This document shows positions 1 to 7,675 of a DNA stretch of 64,000 bases, one piece after another (position 1 is the first letter of the stretch; every line of letters starts with the position of its first letter). Under the pieces are notes generated by a model. The model was not told the DNA's origin. It saw nothing but the letters and a program-made list of their open reading frames with translations, and searched no databases. The DNA comes from Arthrobacter sulfonylureivorans (GTDB lineage: Bacteria; Actinomycetota; Actinomycetes; Actinomycetales; Micrococcaceae). Position numbers and translations under genes: made by a program. The stretch is from assembly GCA_004000035.1 (NCBI GenBank), contig RJAE01000006.1:1-64000 (forward strand), given 5' to 3'.

Positions 1-170
1 CAAACCAGGCTGATAAAACCGCGACACACCACAGGGGCGGCACGCCACGGCACTTCAACCAATAAATAATTGGTATCAACAAACTTGGCACACTATTGAG
101 TTCTCAAACAACAGGAGCACCCGGCACCAAGACGACCCTCACAGGCCCTCCATCGCTCCGGAGCAACTTT
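1..170 (-). other. rRNA operon leader (16S rRNA lies beyond the left edge)
   Basis: Read on the minus strand, positions 112-84 give the GAGAACTCAATAGTGTGCC-type block typical of actinobacterial pre-rRNA leaders and spacers, followed by a 6-bp hairpin at 58-74 (ACCAAT/ATTGGT). It lies immediately downstream of the rRNA-type promoter at 174-202, so it is best read as the 5' leader of a minus-strand rRNA operon. No mature rRNA sequence is inside the window. The leader assignment is from recalled family sequence, not from an alignment. Confidence 0.72.
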
Positions 171-173
171 TCT

Positions 174-202
174 AACTTACCCGGTTCCCGCGACCTTTGC
201 AA
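174..202 (-). promoter_or_regulatory. rRNA operon promoter
   Basis: On the minus strand there is a -35 box TTGCAA (202-197), a 17-bp spacer and a -10 box TAAGTT (179-174), followed by GC-rich sequence and the pre-rRNA leader. The geometry is exactly that of a strong sigma-70-type stable RNA promoter. The gene-free stretch from about 203 to 640 upstream holds long overlapping low-quality frames on both strands but no credible gene. A second upstream promoter near 275-300 (minus TTCAAA...TATGGT) is possible but its spacing is poor. Confidence 0.8.
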
Positions 203-713
203 ATCGCCGTTCCCGGCGGATTCAGGTCCGAATCCCGGCCCCAACAACCACCCCAGAGGCGCGTAAAACGCACCATATCCTGGCGTATTTTGAAGGGGTT
301 TGGCCGCTGTTTTGTCTGCTTCAGCAGCAGCAACTCAGAAAACAATACACCCCTCCCCGCATCCCCGCAAATCGCCCCCACCACCGGCCCAAACACTGCG
401 CAGACCGACCGGCCCATGGGCGCAAAAACCCGCAACAACGGGTCACCGCACCCAACGGCAGCCGCGGCACAAGCCCAGCCACGGCCGACCACGCACACCG
501 GTCCGGGTCCGGCGGCCAGAGACATCAGGGGACAGTGAGTCCGGGCGGCTCGGTTCCGTAGGCCGCCCCATCGAGGGCGACTCTCTCGAATGCGTTGACC
601 TCCGCTGAGGTCACCTTCTCGAGACGCCGTTCTCACCGTCCGTGGAAGTGGGCTTCGATGAGGGCACGGGCAACACTCCGTACGCGCCGGCGGAGTCCTC
701 CGGAGGGGACCCA

Positions 714-1346
714 TCAGACGAGTCCTGGCAACCCGCCCTCTGCAGGCTGCGCCGAATAGTCCTGCACGAGCTTCATCGACACGAGCTCGGTGAAGCCGAC
801 GCGGCGGGCGAAGCGCACGCTCCGACGCTTGTACACCGTGAAACCGAGCTTGGCGTAGAGGCCGAGGGCGGGAGCGTTGGTGTCCTTGATGTCCTCGAGC
901 ACGTACTCGCTATACCCGGGCAGCGCCAGCAGGTGATGCAACAACGCGGTCGCAACGCCGCGCCCCTGATAGGCCGGCTCCGTGGCGACGAACCCGATCT
1001 CGGCGAGCCCGGGCCGGGCGATGCCGGAGGCGCCCATGAACCATTTGCGGATCACCACGTAGCCGAGCAACCCGCGCACCAACCCGAGATGCCGCCGAAT
1101 CTCCCGCCATCGCGGCGCGAACAGCGTCTGGTCACCCTCGGTGAGCGAGGCGAGGCCGGCCGGCTCCCCGTCCACCAACGCGATGTAGAACCGTTCGAGC
1201 AACAGCATGTGCTCGAACGCGTCGGCCAGCTTGCCGGTGTCGCGTGAGAACGCGACAAAGTCCTCCGCGAAGCTACGTACATAGACCTCGGTGATGCGGC
1301 GACGGTATTCCTCGCCCAGCACGTCTCCCCGCTCTACGATGATCAT
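714..1346 (-). CDS. GNAT family N-acetyltransferase
   Basis: Predicted 210-residue acetyl-CoA-dependent N-acetyltransferase; substrate unknown. The acetyl-CoA-binding motif A is visible as EPAYQGRGVATALLHHLL (Q/RxxGxG/A pattern), followed by the motif B region KLGFTVYKR. The start at 1346 (MIIVERGDV) is chosen because GGAAAGGG lies about 10 bases upstream; the open frame continues upstream to 1526 but that extension is low complexity and has no ribosome site. It faces the rRNA promoter and shows no operon partner. Family is clear, role is not. Confidence 0.82.
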   Translation of the reverse strand: MIIVERGDVLGEEYRRRITEVYVRSFAEDFVAFSRDTGKLADAFEHMLLLERFYIALVDGEPAGLASLTEGDQTLFAPRWREIRRHLGLVRGLLGYVVIRKWFMGASGIARPGLAEIGFVATEPAYQGRGVATALLHHLLALPGYSEYVLEDIKDTNAPALGLYAKLGFTVYKRRSVRFARRVGFTELVSMKLVQDYSAQPAEGGLPGLV

Positions 1347-1511
1347 CGCTAGGCCCACCCTTTCCACGCCGTATGACACGCACATATGCGGCGACCATAC
1401 ACCGACGCCACCACCCCCAAGTGGAACTGCGAGCGGACGCTCCCCTTCCGGCCCGAGGCATTGTCCGCAAACCCCGAACCGGACGTCCGGCACAGCAGCG
1501 GTCCCGACGGC

Positions 1512-1543
1512 AAAGGGCGCGGACATCGCTGTCCGCGCCCTTT
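1512..1543. terminator. Stem-loop terminator downstream of purA
   Basis: A perfect 14-bp inverted repeat (AAAGGGCGCGGACA / TGTCCGCGCCCTTT) with a 4-base loop lies about 85 bp past the purA stop and upstream of the acetyltransferase gene. The A/T ends give short T-runs on both strands, so it may act in either direction. No coding frame is credible here. Confidence 0.75.
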
Positions 1544-1629
1544 ATCGCCATCCGGCGGTCGCTGCGCCACCCGAACGGCAGGTGGCATGCGGAGCCAGAC
1601 CGCGCCCCGCCGTCGTTGTCTGCTGTGCT

Positions 1630-2919
1630 TTACTCCGAGATCAGGTCCCGGATCACGATGGTCTGGTCGCGGTCCGGGCCGACGCCGATGGCGGAGAACC
1701 GGGTGCCGGACATCTTCTCCAGCGCCAGCACGTAGTTCCGTGCGTTCGTCGGCAAGTCCTCCAGCGTCTTGGCGCCGGTGATGTCCTCGGTCCAACCGTC
1801 GAAGTACTCGAAGATCGGCTTGGCGTGGTGGAACTCGGTCTGGGTCATCGGCATTTCGTCATGCCGGACTCCGTCCACGTCGTAAGCCACGCAGACCGGG
1901 ATCTGCTCGATGCCGGTGAGCACGTCCAGCTTGGTCACGAAGTAGTCGGTGAATCCGTTGACCCGGGAGGCATGGCGGGCCAGCACGGCGTCGTACCAGC
2001 CGCAGCGGCGCGGCCGGCCGGTGTTCACGCCGAACTCGCCGCCCTTCTTCTGCAGGTATTCGCCCATGTCGTCGAACAGTTCTGTGGGGAACGGTCCGGC
2101 GCCCACGCGGGTGGTGTAGGCCTTGATGATGCCCACGGCGCGGTTGATCCGGGTGGGGCCAATGCCCGAGCCCACGGACGCGCCGCCGGCGGTCGGGTTG
2201 GAGGAGGTGACGAATGGGTAGGTGCCGTGGTCCACGTCCAGGAAGGTGGCCTGGCCGCCCTCCATCAGCACTACCTTGCCCTCGTCCAGCGCCTGGTTCA
2301 GCACCAGCGTGGAGTCGATGACCATGGGGCGCAGCCGCTCGGCGAAGGACAGGAAGTACTCCACCACTTCCTCCACGTGGACGTCGCGGCGGTTGTAGAC
2401 CTTGACCAGCAGTTCGTTCTTCTGCCGCAGCGAACCCTCGACCTTCTGGCGCAGGATCGATTCGTCGAAAACGTCCTGCACGCGGATGCCCAGCCGGGCC
2501 ACCTTGTCCATGTAGGCGGGGCCGATGCCGCGGCCGGTGGTGCCGATGGCCCGCTTGCCCAGGAAGCGCTCGGTCACCTTGTCCATGGTCTGGTGGAACG
2601 GTGCAACGAGGTGGGCGTTGGCGGAGACGCGCAGCCGCGAGGTGTCGGCGCCGCGGGCTTCGAGTCCGTCGATCTCCTCGAAGAGGGCTTCCAGGTTGAC
2701 CACGCAGCCGTTGCCGATAATCGGAGTGGCGTTGGGGGACAGGATGCCGGCCGGCAGCAGCTTGAGCTCGTACTTCTCCCCACCGACGACGACGGTGTGG
2801 CCCGCGTTATTGCCGCCGTTCGGCTTGACCACGTAATCCACGCGGCCGCCGAGCAGGTCGGTTGCCTTGCCTTTTCCTTCGTCGCCCCACTGAGCTCCGA
2901 CGATCACAATTGCTGGCAT
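1630..2919 (-). CDS. purA: Adenylosuccinate synthetase PurA
   Basis: 429-residue GTP-dependent adenylosuccinate synthetase, first of the two steps converting IMP to AMP; cytoplasmic. The protein opens with [18 protein letters not shown], containing the P-loop-like GDEGKGK at residues 12-18, and the family signature is visible as [14 protein letters not shown]. Length matches the family (about 430). The start at 2919 is set by GGGGGAGGAT just upstream; the frame runs on to 3009 without support. The gene is monocistronic, preceded by a 5' hairpin (2997-3024) and followed by a terminator (1512-1543). Confidence 0.97.
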   Translation of the reverse strand: MPAIVIVGAQWGDEGKGKATDLLGGRVDYVVKPNGGNNAGHTVVVGGEKYELKLLPAGILSPNATPIIGNGCVVNLEALFEEIDGLEARGADTSRLRVSANAHLVAPFHQTMDKVTERFLGKRAIGTTGRGIGPAYMDKVARLGIRVQDVFDESILRQKVEGSLRQKNELLVKVYNRRDVHVEEVVEYFLSFAERLRPMVIDSTLVLNQALDEGKVVLMEGGQATFLDVDHGTYPFVTSSNPTAGGASVGSGIGPTRINRAVGIIKAYTTRVGAGPFPTELFDDMGEYLQKKGGEFGVNTGRPRRCGWYDAVLARHASRVNGFTDYFVTKLDVLTGIEQIPVCVAYDVDGVRHDEMPMTQTEFHHAKPIFEYFDGWTEDITGAKTLEDLPTNARNYVLALEKMSGTRFSAIGVGPDRDQTIVIRDLISE

Positions 2920-2996
2920 GGGATCCTCCCCCATTCGATGCGGCGGAAGCCCCGGACAGTCTGTACAAGAAGGAGCCGCTGCCGCGCATGAGAACG

Positions 2997-3024
2997 CCCC
3001 GTACTCCACGCGGAGTATTTGGGG
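2997..3024. repeat. Hairpin in the purA upstream region
   Basis: Inverted repeat CCCC-n-TACTCC / GGAGTA-ttt-GGGG with a 4-base loop, about 80 bp upstream of the purA start. It could be a 5'-leader structure of purA or an end structure for an upstream transcript. The rest of the 2920-3345 gap holds no gene; it carries this hairpin and the long palindrome at 3204-3264. Confidence 0.5.
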
Positions 3025-3203
3025 CTCTTACCCACCAAGTTTAGCGGATGGGCCTGCGCCGCCCGGAATCGGTGCCCGCGGGGTGGAGCGGCGGGGTGTG
3101 GGCAGCGGGGACCGGCCGCGAGGGTTGCCGCGAAACTGTTGCCCGGAAACGCCTCAGCGTTGCTCCCCGCTGCGCAGATGCAGCGTGTAGTCGGTCCGCC
3201 ACC

Positions 3204-3264
3204 ATCGAGTGGAGAAAAGGTGCTGTAAATCCTGTGCTTTTCCAGCCACTTCTCTCCACTCGAT
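3204..3264. repeat. Long imperfect palindrome between purA and a DUF72 gene
   Basis: Two 22-base arms (3204-3225 and 3243-3264) match at 19 of 22 positions when one is reverse-complemented, the outer 12 bases (ATCGAGTGGAGA) perfectly; the loop is 17 bases. No T-run follows on either strand, so it is not a standard terminator. No second copy was noticed in the window. Confidence 0.75.
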
Positions 3265-3345
3265 CGTCGACCGGCCGCCGGAGCGGCAGATTCCACGGCC
3301 GGCCCGCACTGGTCTGCGGCGGCGCGGCGGGGTAGCCTGCCGAAC

Positions 3346-4233
3346 ATGGCCGTCTCTCAACCGATGGCCCGGATCGGCATTTCCGGCTGGCGGTATCCGC
3401 GGTGGCGGGGCACTTTCTACCCCAAGGGCCTTCCGCAGCACCGCGAACTCGAGTATGCCTCCGGCCACCTGAACTCGGTGGAAATCAACGGCACCTTCTA
3501 CTCGCTCCAGCGGCCGTCGAGCTTCCGCCGATGGCGCGAGGAAACTCCGCCGGGTTTCGTCTTTTCGGTCAAGGGTGGGCGCTACATCACGCATCTCAAG
3601 GGGCTGAAGGACGTCCGCGAGGCGCTGGCGAACTTCTATGCCAGTGGCGTGCTGGGGCTCGGCGACAAACTCGGCCCGTTCCTGTGGCAGTTGCCGGAAC
3701 GAGCCACCTACGACGCCGGCGTGATGGAGAAGTTCCTGGCCCAACTGCCCCGGAGCACGCAGACGGCCGCTGCGCTGGCCGCCGAACACACCGACCTGAT
3801 GAAGGACCGGACCTGGATTCCCGACGACGGCGCCGATCACCCGCTGCGCCACGCCGTCGAAATCCGCAGCACCACGTTCATCGCTGAGGAGTTCTACGAC
3901 CAACTGCGCCGGCACAATGCAGCCTTGGTGCTCGCGGACAGCGCCGGAAAGTGGCCGATGCTGCACGAGATTACCGCGGACTTCATCTACGTCAGGTTGC
4001 ACGGCAAGGACGAGCTCTATGCCGGCGGCTATCCGGACTCGGATCTGGACCGGCTGGCCACGGCGGTCAGCGGCTGGCTCTCCGGCTCCGGCTGTCCTGA
4101 CGGCGCGGGCCGGGACGCCTACCTGTACTTCGACAACGATGCCAAGGTCCACGCGCCGTTCAACGCGCTGGGGCTGGCAGAACGGCTGGGCCCGCCTCAG
4201 ACCTATAGCTTGCCGCCGGAGGCCTCCAAGTAG
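3346..4233 (+). CDS. DUF72 (YecE-like) domain protein
   Basis: 295-residue protein of the DUF72/YecE family, a TIM-barrel-like fold of unknown biochemical role. Characteristic segments are visible: RIGISGWRYPRW at the N-terminus, VEINGTFYSLQRPSSFRRW, the FSVKGGRYITHLK strand, LGPFLWQLPE, and the C-terminal region with YFDNDAKVHAPFNA. The start at 3346 is weakly supported; the internal ATG at 3364 (MARIGIS) is an alternative. The 3' end overlaps the converging tdk gene by 31 bp. The function cannot be inferred from context. Confidence 0.88.
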   Translation: MAVSQPMARIGISGWRYPRWRGTFYPKGLPQHRELEYASGHLNSVEINGTFYSLQRPSSFRRWREETPPGFVFSVKGGRYITHLKGLKDVREALANFYASGVLGLGDKLGPFLWQLPERATYDAGVMEKFLAQLPRSTQTAAALAAEHTDLMKDRTWIPDDGADHPLRHAVEIRSTTFIAEEFYDQLRRHNAALVLADSAGKWPMLHEITADFIYVRLHGKDELYAGGYPDSDLDRLATAVSGWLSGSGCPDGAGRDAYLYFDNDAKVHAPFNALGLAERLGPPQTYSLPPEASK

Positions 4234-4826
4234 CAGGTCCCGCAGAGCGATTCGTACCAGACGTCCTCGCCGTCGATGGCGACCTGCTCGCCGTCGAAAA
4301 CAATCTCCCCGCCCACCCGGCGGGTGTTGAACACCGCCTTGCGGCCGCAGCGGCAGATGGTCTTAAGCTCTTCCAGCGTGTGGGCGATTTCCAGCAGCCG
4401 GCGAGCGCCGGGGAAGGCCTGGGTGCGGAAGTCGGTCCGGATTCCGTAAGCCAGCACCGGGACGTTGTCCATCACCGCAATGCGGAACAGGTCGTCCACC
4501 TGCTCCGGCTCCAGGAACTGGGCCTCGTCCACCAGCAGGCATGCCACCGGCTGGACGTCCACCCGCTCCAGCAGGGCGTCCGGATCTTCGCCGGCGGCCA
4601 CCCGGCCGAAGTGTTCGCGCACCGATTCGCCGGGCGGGATCATGAAGTCCACGTCCCGGGCCATGCCCAGCCGGGAGACGATCTTGCTGTCCCCTTTGGT
4701 GTCCAGGTTCGGCTTGGCCAGCAGCACGCGCTGCCCGCGCTCCTCATAGTTAAACGCAACCTGGAGCAGCCCGGTGGATTTGCCGGAGTTCATCGCCCCG
4801 TAGCGGAAGTAGAGCTTGGCCAACAC
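4203..4826 (-). CDS. tdk: Thymidine kinase
   Basis: 207-residue type II thymidine kinase, phosphorylating thymidine with ATP in pyrimidine salvage. The Walker A loop GAMNSGKST is at residues 10-18; the Walker B-type LLVDEAQFLE follows centrally, and zinc-binding cysteines sit in CRCGRKAVF and at the C-terminal CGTC. GTG start at 4826, with AAGGACT immediately upstream. Length fits the family. It overlaps the 3' end of the DUF72 gene (31 bp) and precedes the SRPBCC gene by a short gap, without obvious shared function. Confidence 0.95.
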   Translation of the reverse strand: MLAKLYFRYGAMNSGKSTGLLQVAFNYEERGQRVLLAKPNLDTKGDSKIVSRLGMARDVDFMIPPGESVREHFGRVAAGEDPDALLERVDVQPVACLLVDEAQFLEPEQVDDLFRIAVMDNVPVLAYGIRTDFRTQAFPGARRLLEIAHTLEELKTICRCGRKAVFNTRRVGGEIVFDGEQVAIDGEDVWYESLCGTCYLEASGGKL

Positions 4827-4893
4827 AGTCCTTTCAAACGGTCCCAGCAGTCGATTCTACTGAGCTTGGGGCGGGGTCGACGGCAGCGCCGGA

Positions 4894-5322
4894 TCAGGGC
4901 GCGGCCTCCGCGAAGCGTTTGAAATCGCTCAGCTGGCCGGAGTCCGCCTCGGCCATCGCCGCCCGGATCTGGTCCGCCATGCCGGCCAGTTCCTCGCTGA
5001 TGACGACGTCGGCCGTGAGCGTCAGGCGGGTGGCGCCGCCGTCGCCGTCGAGCTCGTAGCGGTAGTACGCCTGCACGTCCCCTTGTGACGAGGCAATGGT
5101 GATGCTGCGTCCGACGTCGAGTTCGCTCACCGTACAGCTGCGATCATGCCCCTGGGCGTGGAAGTCGATGGTTTGGCCAGCGACCAAGGGGCCTTCGGCG
5201 TGCATCTCGCTCACCCCCGGCATCCACGCCGGCGCGGCAGCCCAGTCGGTCAACAGAGCCCACGCCCGTGCCGGCGGGACGTAGACCTGCTCGGTGACCG
5301 TGAACGCAGTGTTCGCACCCAT
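4894..5322 (-). CDS. SRPBCC family (START-like) protein
   Basis: 142-residue SRPBCC/polyketide cyclase-dehydratase-like protein with a single hydrophobic-cavity domain; ligand unknown. Typical start: FTVTEQVYVPPARAWALLTDW, with the family tryptophan-proline turn (AAPAWMPGV) and the C-terminal helix QIRAAMAEADSGQLSDFKRFAEA. The start at 5322 (MGANTAF) has GGAAGGG about 12 bases upstream; the upstream frame to 5487 covers the tandem repeat and is rejected. It is divergent from an ArsR-type regulator, a common pairing for SRPBCC genes, and both face the same intergenic operator. Confidence 0.82.
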   Translation of the reverse strand: MGANTAFTVTEQVYVPPARAWALLTDWAAAPAWMPGVSEMHAEGPLVAGQTIDFHAQGHDRSCTVSELDVGRSITIASSQGDVQAYYRYELDGDGGATRLTLTADVVISEELAGMADQIRAAMAEADSGQLSDFKRFAEAAP

Positions 5323-5375
5323 ATCTGCATCATCCCTTCCCAACCGCTGCTGGGGAAGGCCCGGGCGATCGCCGG

Positions 5376-5451
5376 CCTGGCTTTCCGGCCGTGGGCTGGA
5401 CTGTTCGCCGGCTCTGGCTTTCCGGCTGAGCTGGACTGTTCGCCGGCTCTG
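5376..5451. repeat. Two-copy tandem repeat, 35-bp period
   Basis: The 22-base block GCTGGACTGTTCGCCGGCTCTG occurs at 5395-5416 and 5430-5451, with the flanking CTGGCTTTCCGGC also repeated. It fills the divergent spacer between the SRPBCC gene and the ArsR-type gene. Recent duplication is the simplest explanation. Confidence 0.8.
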
Positions 5452-5483
5452 TCTTGCGAAGCACGCGGACGGCCACTGGACTG

Positions 5484-5499
5484 GCAACCTATAGGTTGC
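5484..5499. promoter_or_regulatory. Palindromic operator upstream of ArsR-type gene
   Basis: A perfect 16-bp palindrome, GCAACCTATAGGTTGC, ends 13 bp before the start of the ArsR-type gene at 5513, overlapping its promoter and preceding its ribosome site (GTGGAGGA). Autoregulation by the adjacent winged-helix repressor is the natural inference; it may also control the divergent SRPBCC gene. Confidence 0.7.
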
Positions 5500-5512
5500 G
5501 TATTGTGGAGGA

Positions 5513-5812
5513 ATGGACGCAGTTTTCCAAGCCCTCGGTCATCCGACTCGGCGGATCCTGTTGGAGGAGCTGGCCGCAAACAACGACCAGACGCTGTTCC
5601 AGCTGACCGTGGGCTTGATCAACAAGCACCATCTGGAGATATCCCGCCAGGCTGTCACCAAGCATCTGGCCATTCTGCGCGAGACCGGTTTGGTGACGGC
5701 CAGCAGTCGGGGGCGCACCACCGTGCACCATCTGGACCCTGCCCCGCTGTCCGCCGCGCGGGAATGGCTCACGCGTTTCCCACAGCCCACCACCACTAAG
5801 GAAGAACCATGA
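5513..5812 (+). CDS. ArsR-family winged-helix transcriptional regulator
   Basis: 99-residue regulator of the metal-independent ArsR/HTH_20 type. The fold is recognised by MDAVFQALGHPTRRILLEEL at the start, the recognition-helix segment ISRQAVTKHLAILRETGLV and the wing SSRGRTTVHHLDPAPL. No ArsR-type cysteine metal site is present. GGAGGA lies 5 bases before the ATG. It overlaps the following VOC gene by 4 bp (ATGA), so the two are translationally coupled. Such regulators are often paired with SRPBCC (AHSA1) and glyoxalase-fold genes, as here. Confidence 0.9.
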   Translation: MDAVFQALGHPTRRILLEELAANNDQTLFQLTVGLINKHHLEISRQAVTKHLAILRETGLVTASSRGRTTVHHLDPAPLSAAREWLTRFPQPTTTKEEP

Positions 5813-6198
5813 TTGTCACCACCACAAGCATTTTCGTCGACGACCAGCAGAAGGCGCTCGAGTTCTACACCAGCAAGCTGGGCTTCCAGCTCAAGAATGA
5901 CGTGCCGCTTGGCGCCGACCGCTGGCTGACGGTTGTGTCGCCGGAGGCCCCCGACGGGGTGGAACTGCTCCTGGAGCCGTCCGGCCATCCGGCGGTGAAG
6001 CCGTTCAAGGAAGCCTTAGTCGCGGACGGCATCCCGTTCAACAGCTTCGGTGTGGAGGACGTGCGGGCCGAGTACGAGCGCCTGACCGCGCTGGGTGTGG
6101 AATTCGTTCAGAAGCCCGCCGACATGGGACCGGTCATCACCGCCGTCCTCGACGACACCTGCGGCAACCTGATTCAGATCGCCAGCACGAAGGCTTAG
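5809..6198 (+). CDS. VOC family (glyoxalase/bleomycin resistance fold) protein
   Basis: 129-residue vicinal-oxygen-chelate protein with two beta-alpha-beta-beta-beta modules. Visible family segments are the opening TTTSIFVDDQQKALEFYTSKLGF, the middle DGVELLLEPS, and the closing VITAVLDDTCGNLIQIAS in which the final acidic metal ligand normally sits in the NLIQI strand. Substrate unknown; it could be a detoxification enzyme or binding protein. Starts on the ATGA overlap with the ArsR-type gene, forming a two-gene operon. Confidence 0.88.
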   Translation: MIVTTTSIFVDDQQKALEFYTSKLGFQLKNDVPLGADRWLTVVSPEAPDGVELLLEPSGHPAVKPFKEALVADGIPFNSFGVEDVRAEYERLTALGVEFVQKPADMGPVITAVLDDTCGNLIQIASTKA

Positions 6199-6204
6199 CC
6201 GCGA

Positions 6205-6873
6205 CTACCTGAGCAGACGCTGCCGGACCAGCGCAGAAAGCTCCTCCGCCCTGCGCACCACCCGGTCCGCTTTCTGCGTGTGTTCCCGAAGAGATTCCTG
6301 CAGGGAGTCCTCCGCGATCGACGCCAAGTTGGCTTCCACCGTGATGCGCGCGGTGGCCGCGGCGGCGCGGGCCGCCTCGGCCGCCACTGCGATGTCGCTG
6401 AGAAGGTCGGATTTGCAGACGTCCAGCAGTTCCTCACCCAAACGGACGACGGCGGTGGCCAGGTCCAGTTCGGCCCTCGCCGGAAGCGTCGCTTCGACGA
6501 GTGCCTCGCGGATCGCCGCGCTGCGCTTGGCCCGCTCCTCGTCGGATCCGGACGGAAGCTTGTAGCAATCGACCACACGCTGGAACTTCTCTTCGTCGGA
6601 TTCCGCCTCTTGCAGTGCGGTCCGCATCAGCTCGTCAGCCTCGGACAGGATGCTTTCGAGGTCCGTTTCCGTAGTTCCGGAACGGCCATGCTCGGCCGCA
6701 GCTACCGAACCACCTTCGGCGCTTGCTTCCGGTGGCTTGGAGAAGTTGGCAACCATCCCGATCAGCGCCGCTGCCTGTGCTGCATGAATCGCCCCGACCG
6801 CGCCGGCACCCGGCGTCGGATCGTTCGACCCGAGGCGGCTGAGATACTGCTCGATGGTCTCGGATCTGCTCAC
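6205..6873 (-). CDS. Cyclodeaminase/cyclohydrolase (FchA-like) family protein
   Basis: 222-residue all-helical protein of the formiminotransferase-cyclodeaminase C-domain family (FchA-like). Typical signs: the N-terminal TIEQYLSRLGSNDPTPGAGAVGAIHAAQAAALIGMVANFS segment (shown by its PxPGxGA motif) and the long Ala-rich helices that follow. Members act as methenyl-THF cyclohydrolase or formimino-THF cyclodeaminase; which applies here cannot be told. An insertion of about 20 residues after VANFSKPPEAS is unusual. GTG start at 6873. Converges with the VOC gene 6 bp away. Confidence 0.82.
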   Translation of the reverse strand: MSRSETIEQYLSRLGSNDPTPGAGAVGAIHAAQAAALIGMVANFSKPPEASAEGGSVAAAEHGRSGTTETDLESILSEADELMRTALQEAESDEEKFQRVVDCYKLPSGSDEERAKRSAAIREALVEATLPARAELDLATAVVRLGEELLDVCKSDLLSDIAVAAEAARAAAATARITVEANLASIAEDSLQESLREHTQKADRVVRRAEELSALVRQRLLR

Positions 6874-7019
6874 GCTTCGGCCCCGACGATCGCTGCGGTG
6901 GCTGCGCTCCAGGTGTCTGCTTCCATCTCTGCATCATGCCCAACAACGCATCGCCGCGAAAGGCCCAGACAGGACCAGGCGCCGGTCTCTTCACGCCGCT
7001 TCAGTGGTAAATTCCCCGC

Positions 7020-7565
7020 ATGGAATGGGCCGAGGACGAGGTTCCCGTTGTACGGATGTTCCCGGATTATGCAGCCACGGTGCTGTGGTTGGGCGGGCCT
7101 GTCGACTACGCGGAGTGCGGCCTCAGCGAGCGGCTGATTCGAGGCCTCGAACGCTGGGAACAGGGCTACTATGATGCCCTCGTCGACTTGGAATGGCGGA
7201 CCCCGGAACTGGCTGCCCAGTTCACCAAAAACGGTGTTCGGCTTGCACAGCAGGTTGCCCGGGAGCTAGGCGAAGACTTCGAGGTGGAGTTCCGGTCCTA
7301 CGAGAACGGCGCAGGCGTTCGCCGGTTCAGAGGCAAGGGCCCCGGTTCTCCGGCCGCAACCGCAGCCTTCGGCCAGCGGGCCGCGGACATGCGCGATGAC
7401 CGGGAGCAACCGGCACGGATGAAGGCCGAGGACGAGGCCTCCGGCGCAGCAGGCGGCTGGTACGCCTACGCGCCGGAGTCCGGAACGGCCTTCCGCCCGG
7501 GACCACCGGGCGACGTCGTCACCCGCCCGGAATCACCTGATGCTGCGGATCGGGGCGAGGAATAG
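7020..7565 (+). CDS. Hypothetical protein
   Basis: 181-residue protein not recognised. It opens with an acidic, folded-looking half (VVRMFPDYAATVLWLGGPVDYAECGLSERLIRGLERWEQGYYDALVDLEW) and ends in a long polar Gly/Ala/Pro/Glu tail that looks disordered. No signal peptide or membrane segment. The start at 7020 comes without a good ribosome site, so the 5' end is uncertain. It stands alone, divergent from the FchA-like gene, and ends just before a bidirectional terminator. Confidence 0.6.
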   Translation: MEWAEDEVPVVRMFPDYAATVLWLGGPVDYAECGLSERLIRGLERWEQGYYDALVDLEWRTPELAAQFTKNGVRLAQQVARELGEDFEVEFRSYENGAGVRRFRGKGPGSPAATAAFGQRAADMRDDREQPARMKAEDEASGAAGGWYAYAPESGTAFRPGPPGDVVTRPESPDAADRGEE

Positions 7566-7619
7566 CCGCCTCGCGCGTGCCGCCACTGAAGCCATTAAGC
7601 CAGAAGCATCCGGTGGCTA

Positions 7620-7656
7620 GAAAACGGGAGCTGGCTCACGGCCAACTCCCGTTTTC
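7620..7656. terminator. Bidirectional terminator
   Basis: Inverted repeat GAAAACGGGAG-c-TGGC / GCCA-a-CTCCCGTTTTC (one mismatch) with a 5-base loop between the converging hypothetical gene (ends 7565) and the DUF3151 gene (ends 7676). A-rich left and T-rich right arms give a terminator shape on both strands. Confidence 0.85.
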
Positions 7657-7675
7657 AACCCAACCGAGTTAGACG

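Noticed and set aside
172-714. 180-residue minus-strand frame across the rRNA promoter region
   Set aside because: It ends inside the promoter, overlaps the acetyltransferase gene end, has no ribosome site and its product is low complexity.
1291-2991. 566-residue plus-strand frame opposite purA
   Set aside because: It is the antisense of a clear purA gene; GC-rich codons suppress stops on the opposite strand. Its His/Gly/Val-rich product has no domain.
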